From Ananas comosus (Eukaryota > Streptophyta > Magnoliopsida > Poales > Bromeliaceae): DNA of 64,000 nt. Under the pieces are notes generated by a model. It saw only the letters and a program-made list of their open reading frames with translations, did not search any database and was not told the DNA's origin. A program made the translations under genes and the position numbers. How positions within the stretch are numbered: the stretch's first letter is position 1; each line of letters starts with the position of its first letter. The stretch is taken from contig NC_033642.1 of the NCBI RefSeq assembly GCF_001540865.1, positions 1,273,450 to 1,337,449 on the forward strand, in the 5' to 3' direction. Shown one piece after another: positions 25,919-36,943 of the stretch.

Positions 25919-26544
25919 NNNNNNNNNNNNNNNNNNNNNNNNNNNNNNNNNNNNNNNNNNNNNNNNNNNNNNNNNNNNNNNNNNNNNNNNNNNNNNNNNN
26001 NNNNNNNNNNNNNNNNNNNNNNNNNNNNNNNNNNNNNNNNNNNNNNNNNNNNNNNNNNNNNNNNNNNNNNNNNNNNNNNNNNNNNNNNNNNNNNNNNNNN
26101 NNNNNNNNNNNNNNNNNNNNNNNNNNNNNNNNNNNNNNNNNNNNNNNNNNNNNNNNNNNNNNNNNNNNNNNNNNNNNNNNNNNNNNNNNNNNNNNNNNNN
26201 NNNNNNNNNNNNNNNNNNNNNNNNNNNNNNNNNNNNNNNNNNNNNNNNNNNNNNNNNNNNNNNNNNNNNNNNNNNNNNNNNNNNNNNNNNNNNNNNNNNN
26301 NNNNNNNNNNNNNNNNNNNNNNNNNNNNNNNNNNNNNNNNNNNNNNNNNNNNNNNNNNNNNNNNNNNNNNNNNNNNNNNNNNNNNNNNNNNNNNNNNNNN
26401 NNNNNNNNNNNNNNNNNNNNNNNNNNNNNNNNNNNNNNNNNNNNNNNNNNNNNNNNNNNNNNNNNNNNNNNNNNNNNNNNNNNNNNNNNNNNNNNNNNNN
26501 NNNNNNNNNNNNNNNNNNNNNNNNNNNNNNNNNNNNNNNNNNNN
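25919..26544. other. assembly gap (N)
   Basis: 626 consecutive N. The ~80 bases before and after are nearly the same sequence (GTTGAAT ... ACTTGAAGTATTTAAAAATC ... TTGACCTAATGAT), so the two flanks may be the same locus or a repeat. A further single N is at 41715. Confidence 0.98.
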
Positions 26545-27079
26545 GTTGAATATGTTCTATACCACTTGAAGTATTTAAAAATCAAATTTCAAATCTTTTC
26601 GACATCATTGACCTAATGATCAAAGGGTTGCAAAATTTATAATTTTAATGATTGATATGAGACGTTTTCTTATTTAATAGTGTAAAGATATCTGAATAAA
26701 TTGAATTTTAGTTGGAAAATTTTTTAAACTATCTAAAACAAGATATATACTCTCGATCTTGATTACAAGTTTTCTATCGTCACTTTTTAAAGAATATTTA
26801 TTTTCAGCCGTTCATTTTGTTTCTACTTGATGGGCAAGAGAACAATACCGGAAAAATATGAAATTTGATTTCTAGATGCTTAAGTGGTATAAATCATATT
26901 CAACAGTGCCGATCGTTGATTTGGAGGTTCCATCATAAAAAATAAATGGGTGGCAAAAGAGTCCGTTTTCTACCGATATCACCACTTTTTGTAAGATTTT
27001 TTATTTTCAGTCGTTAATTTTGAACACTTTCGATCGGTATGTAAATGATACAAAAAAATCGCAAAATTTATTTTCTAGA

Positions 27080-28711
27080 TGTGAGACCCCAGATAGTCCT
27101 ATATATAAGATATAATAGGGCTAAACTCTTAACCCGGCTTAAGCATTTTGGGTGGTGGCTAGACCCAAGAGGTTAAGAGAGTTAAGCGTGCTAGGACGGG
27201 AGTAGTCCTAAGATGGGTGACCCCCTGGAAGTTGGGGCGGCCACATGTTGGTATCAGAGACCAATTACCAGCCGGAAGTGTGAGAATGATCTCGGCTGAG
27301 CCAGGGTCTGGATGACGCAACGGCTACGAGACACGCTACACATCCGCCTGGTTGACTTGTGAGTCTTGGAGCCTGCGAGACCGTCAGGGCTTAAGGAGGG
27401 GGATTGTGAGACCCCAGATGTCCGTAATATATAAGGATATAATAGGGCTAAACTCTTAAACCGCTTAACAGTTTGGGTGTAGCAAGGCCAAAGAGGTTAA
27501 AGGTTAAGCCGGCGTAGACTGGGAGTAGTCATAGGATGCAGTGACCCCTGGAATTGGGGCGTCACAATGTATCAGACAATTACCAGCCGGAAGTGTGAGA
27601 TGAGTCGTCGGCTGAGCCAGGTCTGAGATGACGGGCTAGCGAGATGAAGTCTCACAATCGCCCCTGTACTTGTGGAGTCTAGAGCCTGACGAGGACGTCA
27701 GTGCGCTTAAAGGAGGCGGAGATTAGTGAGACCCCAATAGTCTATATATGAGAATATAATAGGGCAACTCTATAACCCGGCTTAAAGCATTTTTGGCGTT
27801 GATGCTGCCCAAGAGTTATTATGCCTAGTGGCTGGTCGGTTACATTTGGTATCAGAGCCGGTTCACCAGCTGGACGATGTGTGGCGATTTCGGCTGGCAG
27901 GGTCTGGAGGGTGACGCTAGCGAACGAGTCTCACATCGCCTGGTGATCTTGTTGATGTGTGATTGGACTCGAACGAAGGAATCGTCAGGGCCTTAACGGG
28001 GGAGTGCTGTGAACCAATAGTCCCACATCGGCATGGGGATTGAGTCATTGGTTTTATAAGAGACTAGAACACTAGTAAAATAACTTGGCTTAAGCATTTT
28101 GGGGCCGTGCGGTTGGGCCAACGATTATCTGTTGTCATGGGCTGGGTCAGTTCATTTGTATCAGGAGGCCGGTTCACGTGGACAGTAGTGGACCGAGTCT
28201 CTGGCTGAGCCAGGGTCTGGATGACGGCTAGCGAGACGATGTCTCACATCGCTGGTGATCTTGGGCTGTGTGTTGTCATTGGACTGACGAGGACGTCAGG
28301 GCCTTAACGGGGGGAGCCTGTGACACCCCAATAGTCCCACATCGGGTGGAAAAGGAGTTGTCATTGGGTTTATAAGAGACTTAGACACTAGTAATAATAA
28401 CTGGGCTTAAGCATTTTGGGCCGGTGGTTGGGCCCAACGAGTTATTGTTGCTAGTGGGCTGGGTCGCTATATTTGGTATCAGAGCCGGTTCACCGGTTGG
28501 ACATGTGTGGCGAGTCTCGGCTTAGCCAGGGTTTGGATGACGGGCTAGCGAGACGAGTCTTACATCGCCTGGTGATCTTGGGCTGTGTGTGATTGGACTG
28601 ACGAGGACGTCAGGGTCTTAACGGGGGGAGTCAATAATAACTGGGCTTAAGCATTTTGGGCCGGTTGTTGGGCCCAACGACTTATTGTTGCTAGTGGGCT
28701 GGGTCGTTACA
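27080..28711 (+). mobile_element. tandem array of Cassandra-type TRIM retroelement units
   Basis: Six LTR copies alternate with five short internal regions: LTRs at about 27080-27245, 27405-27566, 27724-27844, 28008-28154, 28319-28471 and 28631-28711 (the last is 5'-truncated). Full LTRs begin TGTGAGACCCC or TGTGACACCCC and end in TTACA-like sequence. Each internal region starts with a primer-binding site TTTGGTATCAGAGCC, complementary to initiator tRNA-Met (clear in units 1, 3 and 5), and ends in a purine-rich tract (TTAACGGGGGGAG). The whole array is bounded by a perfect 5-bp duplication ctaga at 27075-27079 and 28712-28716. No gag or pol is present, so movement would need proteins from another element. 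The 5S-rRNA-derived LTR segment that defines Cassandra is present only in the first two LTRs. Small indels between copies may be partly sequencing error. Confidence 0.85.
27178..27235 (+). promoter_or_regulatory. 5S rRNA-derived internal promoter segment in the first TRIM LTR
   Basis: The stretch AGTTAAGCGTGCTAGGACGG, then GGAGTAGTCCTAAGATGGGT and GACCCCCTGGAAGT, reproduces the 3' half of plant 5S rRNA including the RNA polymerase III box A, intermediate element and box C. A degraded version lies at about 27497-27556 in the second LTR. In Cassandra elements this module sits inside the LTR. It is not a 5S rRNA gene: the 5' half is absent. Confidence 0.8.
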
Positions 28712-28866
28712 CTAGATGCTTCAAATATATTAGATTAAGTCTAACAGAATCGATCGTTGATTTAAAAACTCCATCATCGAAAGTGGCTTAGGAGCACGGA
28801 GACCTTCGTACTCCTAATAACACACAAAACCTACTCTCTCTCTCTCTCTATATATATATTTATTTA

Positions 28867-29237
28867 TGGGGAAACTTCAAATACTACGCCTGTGGTTTCG
28901 CACTTTCTCACTTTAGTACCCCGTGGTTTAAAGTGTATCAAGTTAGTAGCCTGTGATTTCGCACATTCTCACTTTAGTACCATGTGGTTTCAAGTGTATC
29001 AAGTTAGTACCATGTGGTTTCGCACTTTCTCACTTTAGTACCATGTGGTTTAATATATATTTCATTAAATTATATACCCTGAAATAGATAATAAAAATAA
29101 AAAATTGAAACCACAGGGTTCTAACTTGATACAAAAATAAAACCACAGAGTACTAACTTGATACACTTAAAACCACAAGGTACTAAAGTGAAAAAGTGCG
29201 AAACCACATGAGGGTATTTGAAGCTTTTCCTTTATTT
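28867..29237. mobile_element. foldback MITE of the 'tgtggtttcgcac' family, 9-bp duplication
   Basis: It begins GGGAAACTTCAAATACTACG and ends with the inverse TATTTGAAGCTTTTCC. Inside are repeated TAGTACCATGTGGTTTCGCA words in both orientations. tttatttat occurs on both sides, consistent with a 9-bp duplication, though low-complexity. Relatives are at about 15855-16080, 42703-43040 and 45050-45405. Confidence 0.6.
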
Positions 29238-29450
29238 ATTTATTTTGCATTCTAACTCATCTTGTATACCAAGTATATGCTAGCTATAAATTATCCTTTT
29301 GAAGTCAACCGAAAGAAAAAGGAAAAAAAGTTGAAACAAATGAATTTTTAAGGAAATTAGAATACAAGAGTATTTTTGCCAAATCACCATATACTTCACT
29401 AATTTAAAAAAATGCTACTTGTAAAGCTATAATGCAGGTGTTATAAATAG

Positions 29451-29953
29451 GGGATAATTGCCTATATACTCCTCATACGTTTGAAAATATTTTATTTATT
29501 CTTTTTTTTTTCTTTCTAAAATACCCCTCATATATTCCACCACTATTGCAAAATACCCCCGCAGTTATCTTCTGTTAAGTTAACTTGAATTAAATGTGAG
29601 TTAAATATCTATCATAGTTAAAAAAATTAAAATGCCAATTTTGCCCTTAACTTAAGGGCAAATAAGAAATATTGGTGACGGTAGAGAGGTATATTTGAAA
29701 AGACCAAAAGTCAAAATATTTTTTGTGCCTCTTACTTTAAGGGCAAATAAGAAAATCGGTAATGGTGAAAGAATATATTTGAAAGGACAAAATAGTAATT
29801 TTAAAGAGATAACAGAGTTAATTAACAGATTTTAACTCTAATGGTATATTCAAAATAGGTTGGAACGTAAAAAGAGTATTTTCAATATTAACCTTCTAAG
29901 AGGAGTAAATCGGAAAGTCGAAAACTTTTTAAGGGTATATGAGTAATTGCCCC
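29451..29953. mobile_element. MULE-like MITE with 9-bp target duplication
   Basis: A 503-bp foldback element with the same termini and arms as the copy at 2578. It is flanked by tataaatag (29442-29450) and taaaaatag (29954-29962), an 8/9 match of the 9-bp length that Mutator-like elements generate. No coding capacity. Confidence 0.8.
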
Positions 29954-30084
29954 TAAAAATAGTATCGCAGAGACTTTCCATGTTCCATGTCTACTCACTT
30001 GCTGTATCAATTTTTTTTTTTTTTTGATACTACTAAAAACTAAAAAATAAATAATTCTTAAATGATAGGATATAACAAGTATTC

Positions 30085-31358
30085 TGTGACACCCTAATAA
30101 TTCCATATTAGTTGGGAACGAAATTGTAATTGAAAATATGAGAGATCATGGATTCTAATAATAATAGCTAACTTAAACATTTTGGTCCTGTAATTTAGGT
30201 CCAATGAATTATTTCTGTCAGTGGATCAGAACGTTACATTTGATATTAGAGCTGATTCACCAATTGAAAGTGTGAGATAGTTTAGACCAAACGAGTTATT
30301 TGTATTAGTGGGTGAGGTCGATACATTTGATATCAAAGCCAGTTTACCAACCAACTAAAAGTGTGAGGTAAGTCTTACATCGCTTGATAATCTTGAACTA
30401 TGTATATGATTGGGCTCCTCATCGGGCCAAAACAAGCACATCGGTTCGAAACGAAATTATGATATAATTCCACATCGGTTGGAAATGAAATTATTATTGA
30501 AAATATAAGAAATCACGAAGACTTTATGACACTCCAAAAATTCCATATCGGAGCCAAACTCTTATTGAAAACATAAGAGAACATAGAGACGGAACTCTTA
30601 CTGAAAATATAAGAGACCATAGAGACTCTATGACACTGTAATAATCCCACATCGGAACAGAATTGTGAGGTCATTAGGTCATTGTCGGATCGTTGGCGCT
30701 AACCATTAATCCCAAAAGCTCGAGCTGTTAGAAATACGCAACCAATTCACTTAAAGCGTCCAGATACAGCGCCCGCGGGTCTCGATTGTGACTCGGCCCA
30801 ACCAACCTCACGCCCACTTCGAATATGATTCGGCCCACCCAGCCTTACGCCATTTCGAACATGACTCAGCCCAACATGGTCTCTCGTCACAGTGCAGAAT
30901 GCTTACCCATTTAAGCCAACAATCACTCCTCCAGCACCTGCACACATTTGCAATATGTGAAAATCGAACCCGTAACCTCTGGCTCATATACCACTTGTCG
31001 GATTGTTGGCACTAACCATTAATCCTAAAAGCTTGAGCGATTAGAAATACGCAACCAATTCACTTAAAGCGTACAAATACAGTGTCCACGGGTCTCGATT
31101 GTGATCGGCCCAACCAACTTCATGTCACTTCGAATATGACTCGGCCCACCTAGCCTCTCGCTATTTCGAACATGACTCGGCCCAACATAGCCTTCTGTCA
31201 GAAGACAAGTATGCTGGCCCATTTAAGCCAACAATCATAAATTCTGATTGAAAATATAAGAGATCATGAATCCTAATAATAATAATCAAACTTAAATATT
31301 TGAGTCAGTAATTTAAGCCCAACAAGTTACTAGTATTAGCGGGCTGTTCGTTACGTAC
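30085..31358 (+). mobile_element. degenerate Cassandra-like TRIM cluster, split by a second TRIM
   Basis: Old diverged LTRs of the family seen at 27080. One is at 30085-30238, followed by TTTGATATTAGAGC (decayed primer site) and partial LTR pieces around 30290-30330 and 30530-30620. A last LTR starts near 30629 (GACACTGTAATAATCCCACA), breaks at 30682, and resumes after the nested minus-strand element (about 31239) to end TTCGTTACG near 31355. No 5S module and no coding sequence. Confidence 0.6.
30683..31233 (-). mobile_element. second TRIM-like family, complete two-LTR copy
   Basis: Two direct repeats of about 239 bp (30683-30921 and 30996-31233), each TG...CA on the + strand (TGTCGGAT to AAGCCAACA), flank a 74-bp internal region. 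Read on the minus strand, the internal region starts next to the right-hand LTR with AGTGGTATATGAGCC, a one-step-decayed initiator-Met primer-binding site, followed by GGGTTCGATT. Flanks gtcat / atcat match 4/5. The internal region is too short for any protein. It is inserted in an older Cassandra-like LTR. Confidence 0.7.
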
Positions 31359-32635
31359 ATGATAGAAAGCTATATATATATAGCATTTTTTTTTGTTTGG
31401 TTTGGTTATGATTGACATTATCAAGAGTACTTGAGTAAAAGCAAACTCTACCTAATGATAGCCATTTTACAAGTGGGAAGTTGTTTTCAACAACCTTAAT
31501 GAGAAAAAATATTTAGAGTGCTAATCACATCACTAGGGGGAAGCAAACAACTTCACTATATTATATGCTTAGTGGGTGTGTGTACAATAGTATTAACTAA
31601 ACAATGGAAGTGTATGTGAGTTAGTAAGTCAAAATCCTCAACCACCTCCACATTATTTCAGTGCTACATTTCCCACTATATGTAGATTAGATCTCACATC
31701 TATTCCATCATTTTCCCTTAACAACCCAATCCTTTTCAAAAATAAAGTGAAAGGAAATGGCAATTCTATCCTTCTCATAAGTTGGTGGTGCACACATGAA
31801 AACAAAAAAAAAAAAAATTTCACTCTTAAATATTGTTTCCTTTTTTTTATTGGCATCTTTTGAACTTCTAATTTTGTTGATTTGAGTTATTCTAGAATTA
31901 CTGATGAATTTTTTTAAAAAAAGCTAAAAAAATATTCTATGATGCAACTAAGTTAATGTATTCTAGAAACTTTGTATTAAAGTTTCCTGTTATGGGAACC
32001 ACCCAATTAAAAAGCATAGGAAAGAGAAGATATATATTTTTGACCATAAATATTATTAATTAATTAAAATAGGGTATACCCCTGTTTAATCAAAAAAATA
32101 TAATTAATTAATTAATTAACAACATAGTTAATTAATGGAGATTTAGTCAAAAAAAGAATTTAAAAAAGAAAGAGACAATATCTAATGTAGCTTTTTCATA
32201 ATATAATGCTTGTAATGATTGTTTCCTGTGTCTTTTGACTTTTGTCGCAAGCATTCCCACAATCAAAATGTCTCTTACCCACAAATATAATAATTTTAAT
32301 AAAGTTACATGTTGTGCGCAACATTTTATATAAAGATATATTTTTTACATCTTTTATTAAAAAAATTTATAAAATACTTTTAATTTTTAGTATTATAAGC
32401 CTAAAAATAATGAAATAATAATAAAATAAGAATTAAAAAAATTTATATAGTTCGCCATCAGATCTACGACGTAGATTCTACGTCCACGACAAAACCTCTA
32501 AAAATAGTAATTTAAATAAAAGAATCTCACTCAGAATTCTCTCACGCACGTTTTCTCTCTTAACTAAAATTTTACAATGAAACTCTATATTAGAACCTCT
32601 CGAGATATATATATATATATAATAATATATATATA

Positions 32636-32667
<32 letters not shown>

Positions 32668-32892
32668 AAGTTGGACTGGGACTACTGTTAGTAGCAAATT
32701 TCATTGTTGCTACCAGTTTTTTAGCTTTGGATCAACCCTTTTCATTATTTCTAATCATTGATTAAATAGTATAACCCAGTGGGAACCACTCAATTCTAAC
32801 GACTAATATCATTCCGACCCTACAATTTTTCATTCAAGGGTTAAAAATTTGATAGCAAAAAAAGCGTTTTAACTATTAATAGTATTCCAGCC

Positions 32893-32941
<49 letters not shown>

Positions 32942-34384
32942 CTCCAAAAATTTCAGGTTCAAAACTAGTGATAAAAAAATTTTTTCGCCTCGAATTTTTA
33001 TGGAGATCCGCTCCGAATGGGACAGAGATGGAGAGAATTTTGTCCCCGCGGGGAGGGAGACTGGGAGAAATTCCCTCCGCTGAGGCGAACAGGGTAGGGA
33101 TTTTGTTACTATTCCCCACCTTGCAAAATCTCTAATCCCCGCAAAATAATATACTATATTATTGTACAATTATTAATTTATTCATAACATTAGATAGTTA
33201 ATTTTGATACTGCAAATATATTTAAATTTAATCAAATATTTTAAACTTATTTAGTTTTTTACACAATATATTAGTTAAATAATATTTTATTGCTATGCTA
33301 TTTAATAATTTGATGAGGTATATTTATTTGTTTGCATTGAAAAAAATAAAAGAAGTGCATAGCATCATCCTACTTTTCTCTCTTTCAAAATATAAAAAAA
33401 CAAAATTCTTGTTTACACCCTAGTGAGAATATCATTGAATCCACCATTTACATTGTTTTGATATTCATACATTTTCCATAATAAATAATAACATTAATTA
33501 ACGATCTTATATTGGAAATAGTCCCAATAAACTTTTTTTGTTGGGGGGAGGGTCTTAATTTTTTTACATTAATAGCCCTAACAAATTTATATTTGCATAA
33601 ATGGCTCTCTCCTTACCATGCACGCACCTATAGATAGCATCTTTAAGTTAAAGTTTCTTTTTATATTTTTCACTGTCCAGAAGTAAAAAAAAAAAGGGGA
33701 CTAAAGTGTGAATATGAATACGATGATTGAATTATTGTATTCAACATAAAATTGCCAACGTGATACTCGCGTGGCAAAACGAGGATCATATATATATATA
33801 TATATATGAATATAAATTTACTATGGTCATTTATAAATTCTTTTTTAAACGTAAACACTCACACATACGTCAACTTCAACAGTAAAAATTTGGTGAAAAC
33901 GATATCTAATCTGAGATAGACACTTTTTGTGTTCGTCACATAAATAACATGAATCTCATATAACCAACCTTACCCACCATTTTATTATTATTTCATTATT
34001 ATTATTTATTGATACATAAAGTGTCATGAGAGGTTGGGTCAAAAGTGGGGGAAATTGTTGTGGTGGATCACCAAAAACCCTTCCTCTTCCTACCCACAGG
34101 GTGTCGCTTTTCTTCGTTGGAACTTTTTTTATTTTTTTATTTTTACTTTTTTCTTCTTTTATTTTTCTTCTGATTCTTTACTAAAGAGTCCACTTGTGTA
34201 GAACATGTTTCTACAATTTTTTTTTTCTTTTAATTTGCTATGATGTTTTAGTTCAACTCTTTCTCCAAAACCCCGCTATTCAAAACTAATATACGAGATA
34301 ATCTAAAAAGGTAGAAATTTGAACTTCTGTTTTATTTTATTGAATTATCTTTTCTATATTACAGCCAACTAATTAGGTATCCTG
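31359..34384. other. intergenic, no gene recognised
   Basis: AT-rich, with poly(T), (TA)n and the short MITE at 32668. 34020-34130 resembles 37855-37965 (AGGTCAAAAGT...GGGG...TTGTTGTGGT). A GC-richer block at 33000-33120 has no credible reading frame. Confidence 0.5.
32668..32897. mobile_element. short (TA)n-embedded MITE
   Basis: About 230 bp between two (TA)n runs: left AAGTTGGACTGGGACTACTG, right TATTAATAGTATTCCAGCCT. A TGTTAGTAGC / TTGCTACCAG inverted pair is near the left. Ends approximate. Confidence 0.4.
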
Positions 34385-34735
34385 CCCTGCGACGGAAGGC
34401 TGAGTTGGGCTGAGTCACGTTCGAAACGGCGTGAGGCTCGATAAGTCAAGTCATATTTGAACTGGCGTGAGACCAGATGGGCGAAGTCACAATTGAGATC
34501 CGCGGACGTTGTATCTGTACGCTTTAAGTGAATTGATTGCGTATTTTTATCAGCTCAAACTTTTGGGATTAATGGTTAGCACGAACGATCTGACAAATGA
34601 TATTAGAGCCAGAGGTTACGGGTTCGATTCCCGATTCCCGCATGCTGCAAATATGTCCAGATGCTGGAGGGAGGATGGGACAGCATACTGTATTCCTAAT
34701 ATTAGAATTAGAGCACTTGGTAGATATTAAGTTAT
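34385..34735 (+). mobile_element. second TRIM-like family, partial copy
   Basis: LTR sequence with the repeated GAGTCACGTTCGAAA and CGGCGTGAG words runs to GATCTGACA (about 34593). It is followed by AATGATATTAGAGCCAGAGG (primer-site region), GGGTTCGATTCCCG with a duplicated 7-mer, and ATGCTGCAAATATG. The LTR start and the second LTR are not seen. Confidence 0.55.
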
Positions 34736-36016
34736 AGTTATACTTTTATTGTATTTAAAGATTGGTCGATGGTGAGATTAAAATAGTAATTGAGATAGAT
34801 GAAAAGCTTTTAGACTTGTTATGCATGGTCATACAAATAAATTATACGTGACCTTTCTTTTTAGGTTTGAAAAGTCTATATAATCTTAAATGCCAAAACA
34901 ATATCTAACTAGAAGTTTGAAGAAAAATTAGGCAAAAAAAAAAAAAAAGAAGAAGAAGGAAAATGATACTTAACATGATTGAAACTATCATTTACGTTGC
35001 TTTGAGATTTATACATTCAACGTGGTAAACGTAAATTTAATTGATAGTTTCGTGCCGGAGACTATGTTCAATAAATTTTTGTTCGTGCAAACGCTCACAC
35101 ATTTTTCTAACACGCATGTGAATAGTGTGGATCCCACATGTCAGGTTTCTAGATCAAAAATTTGGTGAGGACGGTCTCCAACCTGGTATCGTACATTTGT
35201 TCTGCTATATATTTTGAAAATGGCACGCATCTTAAAGTTGTGCGAATGACAAATAAAATGGCCTCACATTAGGAACCTTTCTTACTTCATGTTTGTTTCA
35301 CCGTAACTGGAAAGGGATGAAATTATTTTCGATCGTAAATATCTATTTATGTTGTTTGGCTCATCATAAATTAAATTCACTGGTAACTTCAGTTTCCCAT
35401 AACGCTACAACTGACTCACCGTGGGTAGTGCAGAAATCAATTAGGATAGAAAAATAGAGCAGAAAACTTTTCTATCTTATTATTATGTGCTTGCATGAAA
35501 ATTTTTTATATAATAAATAAAAAATTAGTGCAACCAAATTCTAAAGTCATTATTGACTTTTTATATAGTGAAAAAAAATTCACCTAAAATTTAGTTCTGC
35601 TTATATTTCCATGCACTAAACTCTTGTCTAAAGTACCTCTTTAAGATCAAAATTTAAAATAATGTCAATCTTAATTGCACTTTAATTTAGCCTTAAATAA
35701 GTCCTTCTGTTAGGATTTTTCATTAATTTTTAATGGCATTTTGTGGAGATCACACATTTTTAAATCCATATAAGTTTCTCCATGCATACCTCTAAGTATC
35801 AAAACTCAAGAGAAATTATAAATTAAATAGCATTTAGGTGAAAAAATATAAGCATTTTCAATGTCAAATGATCTTATCGCGTCGTTACTGTTAACGTTTC
35901 TGATAAAGGTTGATGAAATTTCCAAATTACAGAGCTAAATTTTAGAGTTGATATTGTTTAAATTTTCAATGCAGGAGCGAATTTGTTACACAAGATAAAA
36001 TACTATATAATTAATT
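34736..36016. other. intergenic, no feature recognised
   Basis: AT-rich sequence with no open frame of coding character and no repeat termini that I can define. Confidence 0.5.
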
Positions 36017-36675
36017 TGTTGGCTTAAAGAGGCAGTATTCTATCTGTGGCGGGAGGTCAGGTTGGACTAAGTCACGTTCGAAATAGCGGGAGGTTCGGTT
36101 GCGCCGAGTCAATGTTCGAAGTAGCGGAAGATTAATTATGTCAAGTCATAATCGAGACCCGTGGGTACTGTGTCTGTACGCTATAAGTGAATTGATTGCA
36201 ACTTTTTAATGGTTAGCACCAACAATCCGATAAATAGTATCAGAGTAAGAGGTCGCAAGTTTCGACTCCCACATGCCTAGGTTGGGACGAGTCACGTTCA
36301 AAATAACAGAAAGTGAGGTTGGGCCGAATCATGTTCGAAGTGGCGAAAGATTTTTTGTGCCAACTCACAATCGAGACCCGTAAATATTATGTCTATACGT
36401 TTTAAGTAGATCGATTGCAACTTTCTAACAGCTCAAGATTTTAGAATTAATATTTAGCACCAAAGATACGATAAGTGGTATCAGAGTCAGAGATCGCAGG
36501 TTCGATTCCCACATGCCCAGATTAGGCCAAGTCACGTCCAAAATGGCGGGCGGGAGGTCAGATTGGACCGAATCATAATTTGAAGTGACGTGAGGCTGAT
36601 TGTACCGAATCACAGTCAAGACCTGTAAGCGTTGTGTCTCTACGCTTTAACTAAATTATTTGCAACTTTCTAACA
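36017..36675 (+). mobile_element. second TRIM-like family, tandem partial units
   Basis: Three LTR segments and two internal regions alternate. An LTR begins at 36017 (TGTTGGCTTAAAG) and ends near 36232; primer-site regions follow at about 36234 (AGTATCAGAG) and 36474 (AGTGGTATCAGAGTC), each followed by a TTCGACTCCC/TTCGATTCCC word. The second and third LTRs lack their first ~50 bases. This parallels the tandem layout of the array at 27080. Confidence 0.6.
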
Positions 36676-36943
36676 GCATTAAAACAACGGGTGCCAAATA
36701 AACGAGAAAGTCTACTTGCCACACTTGCACTATATCATGGGTAACAAATCAATCATAACTTTCTTTCTGAAAGAAAAATACAACAAAAATATTTTTCTAT
36801 TAACCATAATGGGACCTATAAACCTAATGAGGACAATCTTATTGGTTGGAGATACTATATCAATGTTGGAAAAATTAGTTCTCTTTTGAAATCTTTAGTC
36901 AAATATTTGTATAAACAGTTTTGTTTGAAAACAACTTATCCAC

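Larger units (their letters stand above)
25739..28835. mobile_element. (TA)n-embedded foldback MITE, copy E, holding the assembly gap and the TRIM array
   Basis: It opens at about 25739 (ACTTGAGCGCTAAAATACTA) and closes near 28835 (GAAAGTGGCTTAGGAGCACG ... CTCCTAATAACACAC). The central part contains the 626-base N gap and, at 27080-28711, the TRIM array; without them the element would be of ordinary size. Confidence 0.5.

Noticed and set aside
25838..26585. long open frames across the gap
   Set aside because: They consist of N bases read through as open; no real sequence supports them.
27178..27235. 5S rRNA gene
   Set aside because: Only the 3' half of 5S is present and it lies inside an LTR with retroelement primer site and target duplication; it is a captured promoter, not an rRNA gene.
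34594..34650. tRNA gene (GGGTTCGATTCCCG resembles a T-arm)
   Set aside because: No acceptor stem, D-arm or anticodon arm can be folded around it, and the word recurs at the same place in every copy of the TRIM-like element.
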